The notes under the pieces are model-generated. The model worked only from the letters and a program-made list of their open reading frames with translations, ran no database searches and was not told the DNA's origin. The position numbers and the translations under genes were made by a program. Positions 8,981-17,024 of a stretch of 35,140 bases of DNA are shown piece by piece; position 1 is the first letter of the stretch; every line of letters begins with the position of its first letter. The DNA lies in contig CABKML010000017.1 of NCBI GenBank assembly GCA_902373515.1, positions 1 to 35,140 of the forward strand, in the 5' to 3' direction. The DNA is from an uncultured Eubacteriales bacterium. GTDB lineage: Bacteria > Bacillota > Clostridia > Saccharofermentanales > Fastidiosipilaceae.

Positions 8981-9691
8981 TTATGCCGATTTATGCGGCA
9001 TCTGTAAGCGGGCTAAAGTTTGAAAAGTTTGTAATTTGTCATCTAAGGTCCGCTTAATGGCAGCTGTTTCCGTCGGTGAAAAATCAGGTTCATGTTTGGC
9101 TAAATATTCAACTAAATCGGGCAACTGCGCCAAAGCTGTAAGATAACGACGCAAGGTTGCCAGTAAATCGGAAAGATTACCGTTAAATTCAGCCTTTCGC
9201 AAAGTATAATTTATGGCTCGATTAATCTGCTTGACGGAACAACCGAAGTAACAGGCGGCTTGAGGATAAATTTTACGATTGTAAGGTTTTAATTCACAAG
9301 CGTCACAATCGGAATGTTCAGCAATAAATTTAAGGACACTGTAACCTATAAGTTGCGCATCAAAATGCCAAACACGAAATAAAAGTCGGACCAGAGTATT
9401 ACGAGCCAGACAGAAATGCGGATAATCGGCTGTTTTCTGCGGATAATTGAAATTCGTTGTTTGTAAAATATGCAATATCCTGCTGCTGAGAGAAAGAGAG
9501 CCTGAATTTCGATTGGAAACACGGGCATCAATGTAATACTCAACACGATTGGAACTGTCGGTAATGGCGAGATAACCCTGTTGCTTCAACTGCCGGCTGA
9601 GCAGATCCAGTAATTCTTTGTCATTGGCAACAACGACAAAATAAGGCGAACAATAATGATTGTTGCGCTCGGAATTGAAATAAACGGACAT
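8981..9691 (-). CDS. Orphan protein with Spo0A-like C-terminal DNA-binding domain
   Basis: A 236-residue protein. Residues about 98-175 resemble the Spo0A C-terminal effector domain: an IGYSVLKFI segment where Spo0A has KGYLYLREAI, then KIYPQAACYFGCSVKQINRAINYTLRKA where Spo0A has YPDIAKKF followed by a VERAIRHAIEVAW helix. That is the helix-turn-helix region. The N-terminal segment VVVANDKELLDLLSRQL (19-35) resembles the first strand and helix of the Spo0A receiver, but the usual phospho-acceptor Asp region is not recognisable and the part before the DNA-binding domain is only about 95 residues. The remaining C-terminal 60 residues are helical and unfamiliar. It is probably a phosphorylation-independent DNA-binding regulator; targets unknown. 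The start ATG 9691 has AAGGAG six bases upstream. It appears to be monocistronic. Confidence 0.68.
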   Translation of the reverse strand: MSVYFNSERNNHYCSPYFVVVANDKELLDLLSRQLKQQGYLAITDSSNRVEYYIDARVSNRNSGSLSLSSRILHILQTTNFNYPQKTADYPHFCLARNTLVRLLFRVWHFDAQLIGYSVLKFIAEHSDCDACELKPYNRKIYPQAACYFGCSVKQINRAINYTLRKAEFNGNLSDLLATLRRYLTALAQLPDLVEYLAKHEPDFSPTETAAIKRTLDDKLQTFQTLARLQMPHKSA

Positions 9692-9754
9692 AAAAAACTC
9701 CTTGTGAAATTGAATTTGCTACAAACACACAAAAAGCTCTAATTAATAATAATA

Positions 9755-9776
9755 CAAATTGCCTATTTTGCAAAAT
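9755..9776 (-). promoter_or_regulatory. Possible promoter of the Spo0A-like gene
   Basis: The 89-base gap before this gene holds, on the minus strand, TTGCAA and about 16 bases later TATTAT in an AT-rich stretch. The TTGCAA lies inside the short palindrome ATTTTGCAAAAT. This is the best candidate seen, but it is weaker than the tRNA promoters and its exact ends are approximate. Confidence 0.35.
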
Positions 9777-9780
9777 GTGA

Positions 9781-10617
9781 TTACAAAATATATTGTCTTA
9801 CTGCCCGTGCAAATCCGGCACAATTATGATTTTCCGCCAAATGATAAGATTGCAGTCTATTTCGCAGAGTTTTAACGGCATTCTTCATAAGAAAAGGATA
9901 ACCGACTGTCTGCAACATTTTCAGATCATTTTCTTCGTCTCCGAATGCCGCAATTTCGTCAATACCGATATGGAACAAGTCTGCAACCTTTAATAAACCT
10001 TTAGACTTATCGGAGCCTTTAACCATAATATCCACCGCTTCTTTGGCACACTTTAAAGCTGTAAGTTCCGGATAGGAATCCACCAAAGCACCCAGCTTAC
10101 TAACTTGCTCACGATCTTTAGCGTGACAATATAACTTGACAGTTCCCGGCGGACACAAGTTACTTTTATTTTTTTGCCAGTCTGTATAATTTATCATCTC
10201 AATTTGCGGTAAATCATTGGACGCAGCCAATAAATTATAATAGCGGAAACGTTCTACCGCCAGGCTGTAATCGGGATAATAAATCGAAGTCGGCGTATAG
10301 ACGAAAAAATCTCTCTTTTCTGATTGAAAAAGCCGTAAAATCGCATCAACCGGCGCATCAGGCAAATATGCTTCATAAACAGGCTCTCCGGTAAACGGAT
10401 AACGTATCAAAGCGCCGTTACAGGAAATAATCGGTAACTGCAAATTCAATTGCTTGGCAAAATGCCAAGTATTCAAATCTATTCTGCCCGTTGCAAAAGT
10501 AAATAAGATTCCTTCTTCGTTCAAAGACTTAACCGCTCGGACAGTATTGCTGTCCAAGCGACTTGTACGATTCAACAAGGTTCCATCCAAATCTGAAACT
10601 ACCAGTTTTATTGCCAT
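9781..10617 (-). CDS. Cof-type HAD-IIB family phosphatase
   Basis: Haloacid-dehalogenase-superfamily hydrolase of 278 residues, probably acting on a small sugar phosphate or cofactor phosphate in the cytoplasm; the substrate is not predictable. Motif I is VVSDLDGTLLN (nucleophile D9, acid/base D11), motif II is the Thr in FATGR (about 43), motif III Lys is in the VKGSDKSKGL segment, and motif IV is GDEENDLKML near 222. The cap between motifs II and III is of the Cof (C2B) type. Its ATG shares one base with the TAA stop of the upstream TPR gene (TAATG), so the two are probably translationally coupled. I see no clear terminator after it. Confidence 0.92.
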   Translation of the reverse strand: MAIKLVVSDLDGTLLNRTSRLDSNTVRAVKSLNEEGILFTFATGRIDLNTWHFAKQLNLQLPIISCNGALIRYPFTGEPVYEAYLPDAPVDAILRLFQSEKRDFFVYTPTSIYYPDYSLAVERFRYYNLLAASNDLPQIEMINYTDWQKNKSNLCPPGTVKLYCHAKDREQVSKLGALVDSYPELTALKCAKEAVDIMVKGSDKSKGLLKVADLFHIGIDEIAAFGDEENDLKMLQTVGYPFLMKNAVKTLRNRLQSYHLAENHNCAGFARAVRQYIL

Positions 10618-12383
10618 TATTTATTGCCAACCACTTTCATACGCTTACCGCCATTAATTTCCTGACGATACATTTCCCAAGCGGAATTCGGATCTTCAAG
10701 ATAATAGTAAATATATTTATCCACGAAATTTATATGAGTAATCAAATCGGAAGTTAAATCCAAATAGTCATTACCGTCACCGCGCATGCGAGCAAGATTC
10801 AGTTTTTCAAAAAGCAACATATCCTTGCTCTGAGAAGAACCGGGAATAACATTCAATTGACTGCACTGACTCTTGTTGAAAACCGTCTTAGTCTTGTTAT
10901 CTGCCAAACTGTAGCACTCAATATGAGAACTCTTGTCCATATTGATGTAATAGATACGATCTTGCGCCATATTAACATAGCTTACACGATTATTAACCAG
11001 TATTTTATCCTGTTTCTGCGAAATATCATATAAATGCAACTTATGGTCTTTATCATGGGCATAGACGACTTTATCGTGATTCAAAGCATATTCCGTCACA
11101 GCATCATTGACCACAGTTTCAACTTCCACCTCACCCATATCTATGGATGAAACTGCAATACGTTTCAACTTTTTGCCGTCTTTATGATCAATGAAGTATA
11201 AATATCCTTTTTCCAAAAGTAAATGACTCGCTTCCGTATCATAAATCATTTGGAGATTTTGACCTTCAAGATCAACGCGTTTAATAGGACCGACTTCCTG
11301 CCATTTATCCTGTTTACCGCTGGCATTGGCTTTCGGCAAACGATTAACGAAATAGATATTGTCGGCAGTTACATTCAAGTAATTCACAGCCGTCTGCAAT
11401 AAAACTGTTTTATTCGCGAAATCATCGTCTGTCTTCGTTAAATAAAAATTACTGAAATCCGGGAAATACAAAGTGTTTTTATATTTGGCGATAATACCGC
11501 TGTTCAATATATTACCCTGAGTGTTACCGACAGAGTCATTGTCACTCGTTACAATATTCAGCTCCTTCGCCAATTCTTTCAGTTTTTCCAAAGAAGTTGT
11601 GTCATTTTGGCTCTTGAAGAACTTTTGCAGACGTAAGAAGTTGGATTTATTAAGCGTTTTCTTATCCAAATAGCTTTGATAGATTTCACCTAATAAAGTT
11701 GTCGCTTTTTGCGATAAAAGACTCTCTTCCAAATTCAGCATATATTGATTGTCTTTCAGATACAAATCTTTGTTTTTGTGGAACAATTCAGTTGCCAACT
11801 GAGCCTCTCCCGCTTTAGCAGCGGTTAACAAATAATATTTGTTAAGATTTTCATCAAATTCAAACATATTCTCCAACAACTTGAACATTTTCAAAGCTGC
11901 CGGATTATTATTATTTTCCGTATCATGTTTGATCAATTTTAATGCCAACTGCGGATCTAAAGGTACAACAGCCTGTTCCGCAAAAATACTGTCAGCCTGA
12001 GTATAGTCATCTTTGTTCAAAGCAACCGTTAAGTTAATTTGCGCCAACTCATTTGCATAGAGAGCTTTTTGTTTAGTCGTTAAATTAAGATTATGAAACT
12101 CGGCTAAAGTATCGGCTAAATGTTCATTTTTGGTAATTGCTTCAATTTTTGCCAGTAAAAGCAGATTTTCCGGTTTCTTCTTTTCAGCATCCGATAACTT
12201 GTCAAGGCAATCCAAGGCACCTTGATAGTCAGCCTGTTTATAAGCGGACTGAGCTTTGGCAATCAGAGACTGAGCTTTTTGCTGTTTGCTGTAAAAAAGT
12301 GCGCATATAACGGCTATTAATACAATGTTTGCGACAATCAGTCCCGATATCAGCACAATTAATTTTCGATTTTTGCGTTTCAT
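10617..12383 (-). CDS. Membrane-anchored TPR protein with DUF5050-like repeats
   Basis: A 588-residue protein of unknown function. A basic N-terminus (KRKNRK) and one hydrophobic helix at about residues 8-31 suggest a signal anchor with the rest outside the cytoplasm. Residues about 35-275 are helical repeats of TPR character (for example AQSAYKQADYQGALDCLDKL). After a short linker, residues about 295-585 are repeats with alternating Tyr-rich strands such as IIAKYKNTLYFPDFSN, DNIYFVNRL, GYLYFIDH and DRIYYINMD, which resemble DUF5050 / beta-propeller-like repeats of Clostridia surface proteins. The start ATG 12383 has AAGAG upstream. It lies 46 bases after ligA and overlaps the HAD gene by one base. 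A scaffold or sensing role at the cell surface is a guess. Confidence 0.8.
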   Translation of the reverse strand: MKRKNRKLIVLISGLIVANIVLIAVICALFYSKQQKAQSLIAKAQSAYKQADYQGALDCLDKLSDAEKKKPENLLLLAKIEAITKNEHLADTLAEFHNLNLTTKQKALYANELAQINLTVALNKDDYTQADSIFAEQAVVPLDPQLALKLIKHDTENNNNPAALKMFKLLENMFEFDENLNKYYLLTAAKAGEAQLATELFHKNKDLYLKDNQYMLNLEESLLSQKATTLLGEIYQSYLDKKTLNKSNFLRLQKFFKSQNDTTSLEKLKELAKELNIVTSDNDSVGNTQGNILNSGIIAKYKNTLYFPDFSNFYLTKTDDDFANKTVLLQTAVNYLNVTADNIYFVNRLPKANASGKQDKWQEVGPIKRVDLEGQNLQMIYDTEASHLLLEKGYLYFIDHKDGKKLKRIAVSSIDMGEVEVETVVNDAVTEYALNHDKVVYAHDKDHKLHLYDISQKQDKILVNNRVSYVNMAQDRIYYINMDKSSHIECYSLADNKTKTVFNKSQCSQLNVIPGSSQSKDMLLFEKLNLARMRGDGNDYLDLTSDLITHINFVDKYIYYYLEDPNSAWEMYRQEINGGKRMKVVGNK

Positions 12384-12429
12384 ATTCTATTGCTCTTTCC
12401 TAAATTTACTTGCAAGCTATAATTATAAA

Positions 12430-14784
12430 TTATTTGCGGAATTTTTGCCAAAATTCTGCTTCAGTCAAGCAAGGTATTTGCATTTTTGCAGCTTTTTGCT
12501 GTTTGCTGCCGGCCTCTTCTCCTATTATTAGATAATTTGTTTGCTTCGTCAAAGAATTTTGTATAACAGATCCGAAATACTGTAAAAGCAATGCCAGTTC
12601 ACTGCGCTTATTATGCCTGAATGTTCCGGTAAAAACAATTTTTTTCCCGTTCCAGAAATTTTCTTCCGGCTTAATTTGCAATCTGTCATTCTGATCCAGA
12701 TAATCTCGATCCTTTAACCAAGGATACCAAAAATCGGCAGGTGAAACGGAATTACTTTGTTGATCACTCCAGGGACGCGTAAGAATATCCCACTCCAACG
12801 TAGAAAAGTCCTGTAAAAGTTTATGAAAATTATCGGATTGAAAAATAGTCAGCAAATTACCGGCTATCTTTTCCCCGATATCCGGAACTGCCAGCAAATC
12901 CGCAGAAGAAGCATTAAATAAAGCTTGCAGATTGGGAAAATAATGCTGTAATTTCGTTGACATTGTTACGCCTAATTCCGGCAAGCCCAAGGCTATCAAA
13001 AAATTTGTCGGTGAATTGTTTTTACTACGGGAAATCGCCTGTAATATTTCATCGAATTTCGGAATAACAAGAGTTTTTTCACCTTTGGCATTGTAAACAG
13101 TATTTACGGCAAAGCCTCTAATATCAGCTACCTCGGCATAATAACGTTGCAAGCGATAAATATCGGGTAAAGTGTGTAAAAAACCGGCAGATATGAACTG
13201 TTCCAAAGTTTTCTCGCCTAAATTAGCTATATTCATAGCTTCTTTCCCGGTAAAATAGGCGAATCGTAACAAAATTTGTTTGGGACAGGAAACATTCAAA
13301 CAATATGAGTCCTGATCCGCTACCAACAATTCACTCTGACATACAGGGCATCTATCAGGTCTGACATACGCTCTAGCTTCAGGCGGACGGGAACTTAGAT
13401 CCGGTCCGGTAATTTCAGGGATAATATCACCGGCCTTATGCACGAACACTTCATCGCCGATCCGTAAATCCAGCTTTTGCGGATAAGAAAAGTTGTGCAA
13501 ACTGGCCTTACGGACAGTTGAACCTTGAATATATACCGGCGCTAAAATCGCCAAAGGAGTCAATTTACCGCTGCGACCGACTTGAACGGCAATATCCAGC
13601 AACTTGGTTTTCACCTGCTCCGGCGGAAATTTATAAGCAAAAGCCCAACGCGGAGTTTTACTTGTCGACCCCAACAACAGACGATAAGACAATTTATCCA
13701 GTTTAATAACTGCACCGTCAATACCATAAGGCAAACTGTCACGCTTCTGCATGATTGCCGAACAGGCGGCATAAATATCCTCATTCCGGCTATATAATCT
13801 GCTCTCGTAAACAACAGGCAATCCTAAACTTTGCAAATAACTCAATGATTCTTGATGACTGTCAATACTTGCCGGTACAGGGCGTTGCAAATTAAAAGCA
13901 AAAATAGCTAAATTTCGTTGCCGGGTAACTTGCGGATCTTTTTGCTTTAATGAGCCGACACAGGCGTTTCTGGCATTGGCAAACAATTTACTTTCCGCAG
14001 TTTCACTGTCACCGCCGTTTTGCAGTACTTTCTCATAGAGAGAATTATTTAATTCCTGAAAAGATTTCTTAGGCATATAAACTTCGCCGCGAAATTCTAA
14101 AATAGGCCAATCCGACGGGACAACAGCAGGCAAATTTTTAATCATTAAAGCATTGGCGGTAACATTATCACCTATCAGACCGTTACCACGAGTTAAAGCA
14201 CGCGTAAGTTGACCGTGTTCATACAAAACAGCCAATGATAATCCGTCAATTTTTTCTTCAACCGTAAACTTCAGTTCCGCCGCTTCTTCCTTTTTTACAC
14301 CCAAATTAACCAATTCGTTACGCATGTTGTCCAAGGCGGCAAATAACTCTTCTTTACTGAAAAGGTCTTTCAGCGATTCCATTTTAACTTGATGAGCTTC
14401 TTTGGTAAAATTTGATTTTTTTACTTTAGTATGATTCGGCTGCTTTGATTTATCGGTTTGAGTAAAAAAACTCAGTTGATCACCCGAGCCGACAGTTTCC
14501 GTTAATTTACTGTATTGCTTCAATTCCGGATATATTTCACTTAAAGTTTCAAGTAAACGGTAAGCAAAATCATAATCCCAATCAGGTAAAGAAGAATTTC
14601 CTTCTTCATAGTAAGCAACAGCATACTTTTGCATAACAGCAGCTAAATCACGATAAAAATAAGTTGTAGCTGCTTTATCTGAAAATACGTTCTGAATTAA
14701 GTCACTGCTCGGTACCTGTTTTTGGCGATATAAATTCGCAATCAAAGGATAGGCTGCAAAATAAGAGTTGAGATTAGATTCCAT
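12430..14784 (-). CDS. ligA: NAD-dependent DNA ligase LigA
   Basis: Seals nicks in DNA during replication and repair using NAD+. The adenylated lysine is K178 in EEKIDGLSLA, followed by TRGNGLIGDNVTANALMIKNLP and the OB-fold region, a four-Cys zinc finger (CPVC and, 12 residues on, CLNVSC), helix-hairpin-helix repeats (LGLPELG and VPDIGEKIAGNLL) and a C-terminal BRCT domain (IVFTGTFRHNKRSELALLLQ, about 712-784). At 784 residues it is about 110 longer than usual. The excess is roughly 35 residues before the NMN-binding Ia domain (YAVAYYEEGN...DYDFAYRLL), a Lys/Gln/Asn/Thr-rich insert at about 105-128, and smaller loops. It starts two bases after the PC4-like gene, so they form an operon. Confidence 0.96.
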   Translation of the reverse strand: MESNLNSYFAAYPLIANLYRQKQVPSSDLIQNVFSDKAATTYFYRDLAAVMQKYAVAYYEEGNSSLPDWDYDFAYRLLETLSEIYPELKQYSKLTETVGSGDQLSFFTQTDKSKQPNHTKVKKSNFTKEAHQVKMESLKDLFSKEELFAALDNMRNELVNLGVKKEEAAELKFTVEEKIDGLSLAVLYEHGQLTRALTRGNGLIGDNVTANALMIKNLPAVVPSDWPILEFRGEVYMPKKSFQELNNSLYEKVLQNGGDSETAESKLFANARNACVGSLKQKDPQVTRQRNLAIFAFNLQRPVPASIDSHQESLSYLQSLGLPVVYESRLYSRNEDIYAACSAIMQKRDSLPYGIDGAVIKLDKLSYRLLLGSTSKTPRWAFAYKFPPEQVKTKLLDIAVQVGRSGKLTPLAILAPVYIQGSTVRKASLHNFSYPQKLDLRIGDEVFVHKAGDIIPEITGPDLSSRPPEARAYVRPDRCPVCQSELLVADQDSYCLNVSCPKQILLRFAYFTGKEAMNIANLGEKTLEQFISAGFLHTLPDIYRLQRYYAEVADIRGFAVNTVYNAKGEKTLVIPKFDEILQAISRSKNNSPTNFLIALGLPELGVTMSTKLQHYFPNLQALFNASSADLLAVPDIGEKIAGNLLTIFQSDNFHKLLQDFSTLEWDILTRPWSDQQSNSVSPADFWYPWLKDRDYLDQNDRLQIKPEENFWNGKKIVFTGTFRHNKRSELALLLQYFGSVIQNSLTKQTNYLIIGEEAGSKQQKAAKMQIPCLTEAEFWQKFRK

Positions 14785-14786
14785 AT

Positions 14787-15065
14787 TTACTCGTCAATCT
14801 CATAAGGATCCAATTCATTCAGGACTTCTTTTAATACTGCCAGTTCTTCCGAATTTAAGGTAATACCTTTAGTCATTCTGGTATGGTCGGCATTCCAACT
14901 TCTTAAATCATATTTAGGTTTGGCGTCATTCCAGGAAATAACATTCAATTCCAAATGCCAATTACCGTTTTTACTATCCGAAATAACATCAATATTTTTC
15001 TTAATTTCAAATTTCAATTCTTTAGCCGGTGCTTTAGCAGCGGTGTTTTCCGATTTCTTAGGCAT
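14787..15065 (-). CDS. YdbC/PC4-family ssDNA-binding protein
   Basis: A 92-residue protein whose residues about 20-92 match the YdbC branch of the PC4/Sub1 fold: FEIKKNIDVIS, then NGNWHLELNVISWN, KYDLRSWN and a C-terminal helix SEELAVLKEVLNEL. Members of this family bind single-stranded DNA. The N-terminus is Lys/Ala-rich and probably flexible. The frame begins ten codons earlier, but ATG 15065 has GAGGT six bases upstream. It is the first gene of a unit with ligA, the TPR protein and the HAD phosphatase, driven by a consensus promoter at 15098-15126. Its position next to DNA ligase agrees with a role in replication or repair. Confidence 0.87.
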   Translation of the reverse strand: MPKKSENTAAKAPAKELKFEIKKNIDVISDSKNGNWHLELNVISWNDAKPKYDLRSWNADHTRMTKGITLNSEELAVLKEVLNELDPYEIDE

Positions 15066-15097
15066 ACTACAACCTCTTCTAAAATATATTCTCAAGC

Positions 15098-15126
15098 ATT
15101 ATAGCCCAAATTTGCTTAGTTGACAA
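15098..15126 (-). promoter_or_regulatory. Promoter of the YdbC-ligA operon
   Basis: On the minus strand TTGTCA (15121-15126), a 17-base spacer and a perfect TATAAT (15098-15103), about 33 bases before the YdbC start codon. It lies in the divergent region shared with nagA. Confidence 0.82.
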
Positions 15127-15158
15127 AAGAATTATCAATTTAGCCAATTTTCAAGTTT

Positions 15159-15164
15159 TATAAT
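15159..15164 (+). promoter_or_regulatory. Probable -10 element of the nagA promoter
   Basis: A perfect TATAAT in TTTTATAATACAG lies 31 bases before the nagA start codon. No good -35 is found at 16-18 bases, so an activator or a weak promoter is possible. Confidence 0.45.
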
Positions 15165-15195
15165 ACAGATGTACATATTACACAAGGAGAACGTT

Positions 15196-16326
15196 ATGCT
15201 CTTTAAGAATTTTACGATTTTGGATGAAAATTTCAATTTGGTGGCCAAAGATTTAATTGTGGAAAATGGCGTAATTACCCAAATAGCTTTGCCGAATTTA
15301 TTGAATAACAGCGAAAATAATGCTATCAACGATTTTGTCGATGGTACCGGTCTTTATCTTTTACCGGGACTGTTGGATGAGCATATTCACGGCGCTGTTA
15401 ATTATGATACGATGGATGCCAGTAATGAAGGTTTGGATAAAATCAGTCGTTTCCTGGCCGGCCACGGTATTACTTCATTTTTAGCTACAACTATGTCCAT
15501 GCCCGTTACTGCACTCAATAAAGTATTTGATTTGGAGACAAATTTGAGCGGTGCGAAATTGTTAGGTTATCATATGGAAGGTCCATTCATTAACATGAAC
15601 AAAAAGGGAGCTCAAAATCCTGCCTATATCAGGAATGCCACTTATGAGGAATATAAAAATTATCATCATCGTGAAAAAATAAAATTAATCTCTTTAGCAC
15701 CGGAAACTGAAGGTGCACTTAAATTTATCCGTCAGGCCGGCGAAGAAGTTGTCTGTCAGTTAGGACATACTTTAGCTGATGATACAACTGCTAATTTAGC
15801 TTTTAATTACGGAGCTAAAGGCTTGTGTCATTTGTTCAACGCTATGCCGGAGTTAATGCATAGAGCGCCCGGTACAGTCGGAGCCGGCTGCCTTAATCAT
15901 ACTTATGCAGAAATTATTGCCGACGGTGTTCATAATAGTCCGGCTACCGTTTATGCCGCTTATAAAATGTTCGGCGCTGATCATTTGATTTTGGTTTCAG
16001 ACGCTATGAGAGCCGCCGGTTTACAGGACGGAGAATACGATTTAGGCGGTCAAACTGTCACAGTCAGTAAAGGTGTAGCCAGAATCGCCAACGGCGCGAT
16101 CGCCGGCGGTATTTCCAATATTTGGGATAATGTCAAAAGAATCACTTCCTATGGTATACCGTTGCAGGATGCTGTCAGAATGGCGTCTTTGACTCCGGCA
16201 ACATATTTAGGATTTGACAATCAAATCGGTAGCCTGAAAAAATCCAAGCGCGCGGATTTCTTTGCAGTAACCCACGATTTGGAAATTAAGCGAGTTTGGA
16301 TTGACGGTAAAGAGTTCGATTTCTAA
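15196..16326 (+). CDS. nagA: N-acetylglucosamine-6-phosphate deacetylase NagA
   Basis: Hydrolyses GlcNAc-6-phosphate to glucosamine-6-phosphate and acetate, in amino-sugar use and cell-wall recycling. The amidohydrolase fold shows the HxH pair in LDEHIHGAVNYD, the metal-binding Glu in MEGPFINMNKKGAQNP, His in LGHTLADD, and His plus substrate residues in LCHLFNAMPELMHRAPG, with the catalytic Asp in VSDAMRAAGL. The frame opens nine codons earlier, but ATG 15196 has a perfect AAGGAG six bases upstream and gives a normal 376 residues. It is the only plus-strand gene in the window, stands alone, and ends at a likely bidirectional terminator. It is not next to the NagB-like gene at 20902. Confidence 0.95.
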   Translation: MLFKNFTILDENFNLVAKDLIVENGVITQIALPNLLNNSENNAINDFVDGTGLYLLPGLLDEHIHGAVNYDTMDASNEGLDKISRFLAGHGITSFLATTMSMPVTALNKVFDLETNLSGAKLLGYHMEGPFINMNKKGAQNPAYIRNATYEEYKNYHHREKIKLISLAPETEGALKFIRQAGEEVVCQLGHTLADDTTANLAFNYGAKGLCHLFNAMPELMHRAPGTVGAGCLNHTYAEIIADGVHNSPATVYAAYKMFGADHLILVSDAMRAAGLQDGEYDLGGQTVTVSKGVARIANGAIAGGISNIWDNVKRITSYGIPLQDAVRMASLTPATYLGFDNQIGSLKKSKRADFFAVTHDLEIKRVWIDGKEFDF

Positions 16327-16355
16327 GTAATCCGATATAATTGGGTAAAAATTGC

Positions 16356-16391
16356 AAAAGGATGTCAATTATAATAATCGGCATCCTTTTT
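16356..16391. terminator. Bidirectional terminator between nagA and tag
   Basis: Arms AAAAGGATG (16356-16364) and CATCCTTTT (16382-16390) pair over 9 bp around a 17-base loop. The T-rich arm serves the plus strand and the A-rich arm the minus strand. The loop and second arm overlap the 3' end of tag. Confidence 0.65.
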
Positions 16392-16946
16392 GTTGCCTAC
16401 ATATGCTAAAAAGCAATTTTCTTCATGGGCATAAATTATTCCTATAGCTTGCAAATAGGCATATATCATTTTGCTTCCAATAAATTTCATACCTCGTTTT
16501 CGCAAATCGCCGGCTATATCATCTGATAATTTGTTGCTTATTTTCCCTTGCTCATAAATAATTTTTCCCTGCGTAAAACAATTAAGATAAGCGGCAAAAC
16601 TACCGTACTCTTTCTGAATTTCGGCAAAAACACCGGTATTATTAATTGCAGCTTTAATTTTGGCTTTATTTCTGATAATAGAACTATCGCCAAAAAGCTG
16701 TTCAATTTTGTTTTCGGTAAAATTGATAATAGAAAACTCGTTGTAGTCGGAAAAAGCACTTTTGAATGCCGCTCGTTTATTGAGAACACATTCAAAGGAC
16801 AAACCACCTTGAAATAATTCTAAAATCAACATTTCCAACAATTTCTTTTCTTCTTTTACTGCTCTTCCCCACTCATTGTCATGATAATAAATATATGCTT
16901 CGTTATTAGCATTAACCCAACTGCATCTTGGTTTATCAACTGCCAA
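16365..16946 (-). CDS. tag: DNA-3-methyladenine glycosylase I (Tag)
   Basis: Excises 3-methyladenine from alkylated DNA, the first step of base-excision repair. The 193-residue product has RCSW near the N-terminus and YHDNEWG at 21-27. The four zinc ligands of the family are all present: C8, H22, H174 and C178 (HEENC). E43 in LELFQGGLSF corresponds to the catalytic Glu38 of the E. coli enzyme. The start is TTG 16946, with GAGGAG about six bases upstream and no alternative ATG. It begins only about 19 bases after the valS terminator and lacks an evident promoter, so expression may depend on read-through from valS. Confidence 0.94.
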   Translation of the reverse strand: MAVDKPRCSWVNANNEAYIYYHDNEWGRAVKEEKKLLEMLILELFQGGLSFECVLNKRAAFKSAFSDYNEFSIINFTENKIEQLFGDSSIIRNKAKIKAAINNTGVFAEIQKEYGSFAAYLNCFTQGKIIYEQGKISNKLSDDIAGDLRKRGMKFIGSKMIYAYLQAIGIIYAHEENCFLAYVGNKKDADYYN

Positions 16947-16965
16947 ATTTTTCTCCTCTTTTATT

Positions 16966-16994
16966 AAAATAAAGCCCTATTATTAAAATAGGGC
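16966..16994 (-). terminator. Intrinsic terminator after valS
   Basis: Arms GCCCTATT (16974-16981) and AATAGGGC (16987-16994) form a perfect 8-bp stem with a 5-base loop, followed on the minus strand by TTTATTTT. It lies 31 bases after the valS stop and about 20 bases before the tag start. Confidence 0.83.
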
Positions 16995-17024
16995 CATAAA
17001 TTTTGATCTCTTTTCTGAATCAAT

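Noticed and set aside
8983..9001. Inverted repeat ATGCCG/CGGCAT at the 3' end of the Spo0A-like gene
   Set aside because: It lies inside the coding sequence and is followed on the minus strand by A residues rather than T, so it is not an intrinsic terminator.
15120..15125. TTGACA on the plus strand upstream of nagA
   Set aside because: No -10 element lies 16-18 bases downstream; the TATAAT of nagA is 33 bases away, and this sequence overlaps the -35 of the opposite promoter.
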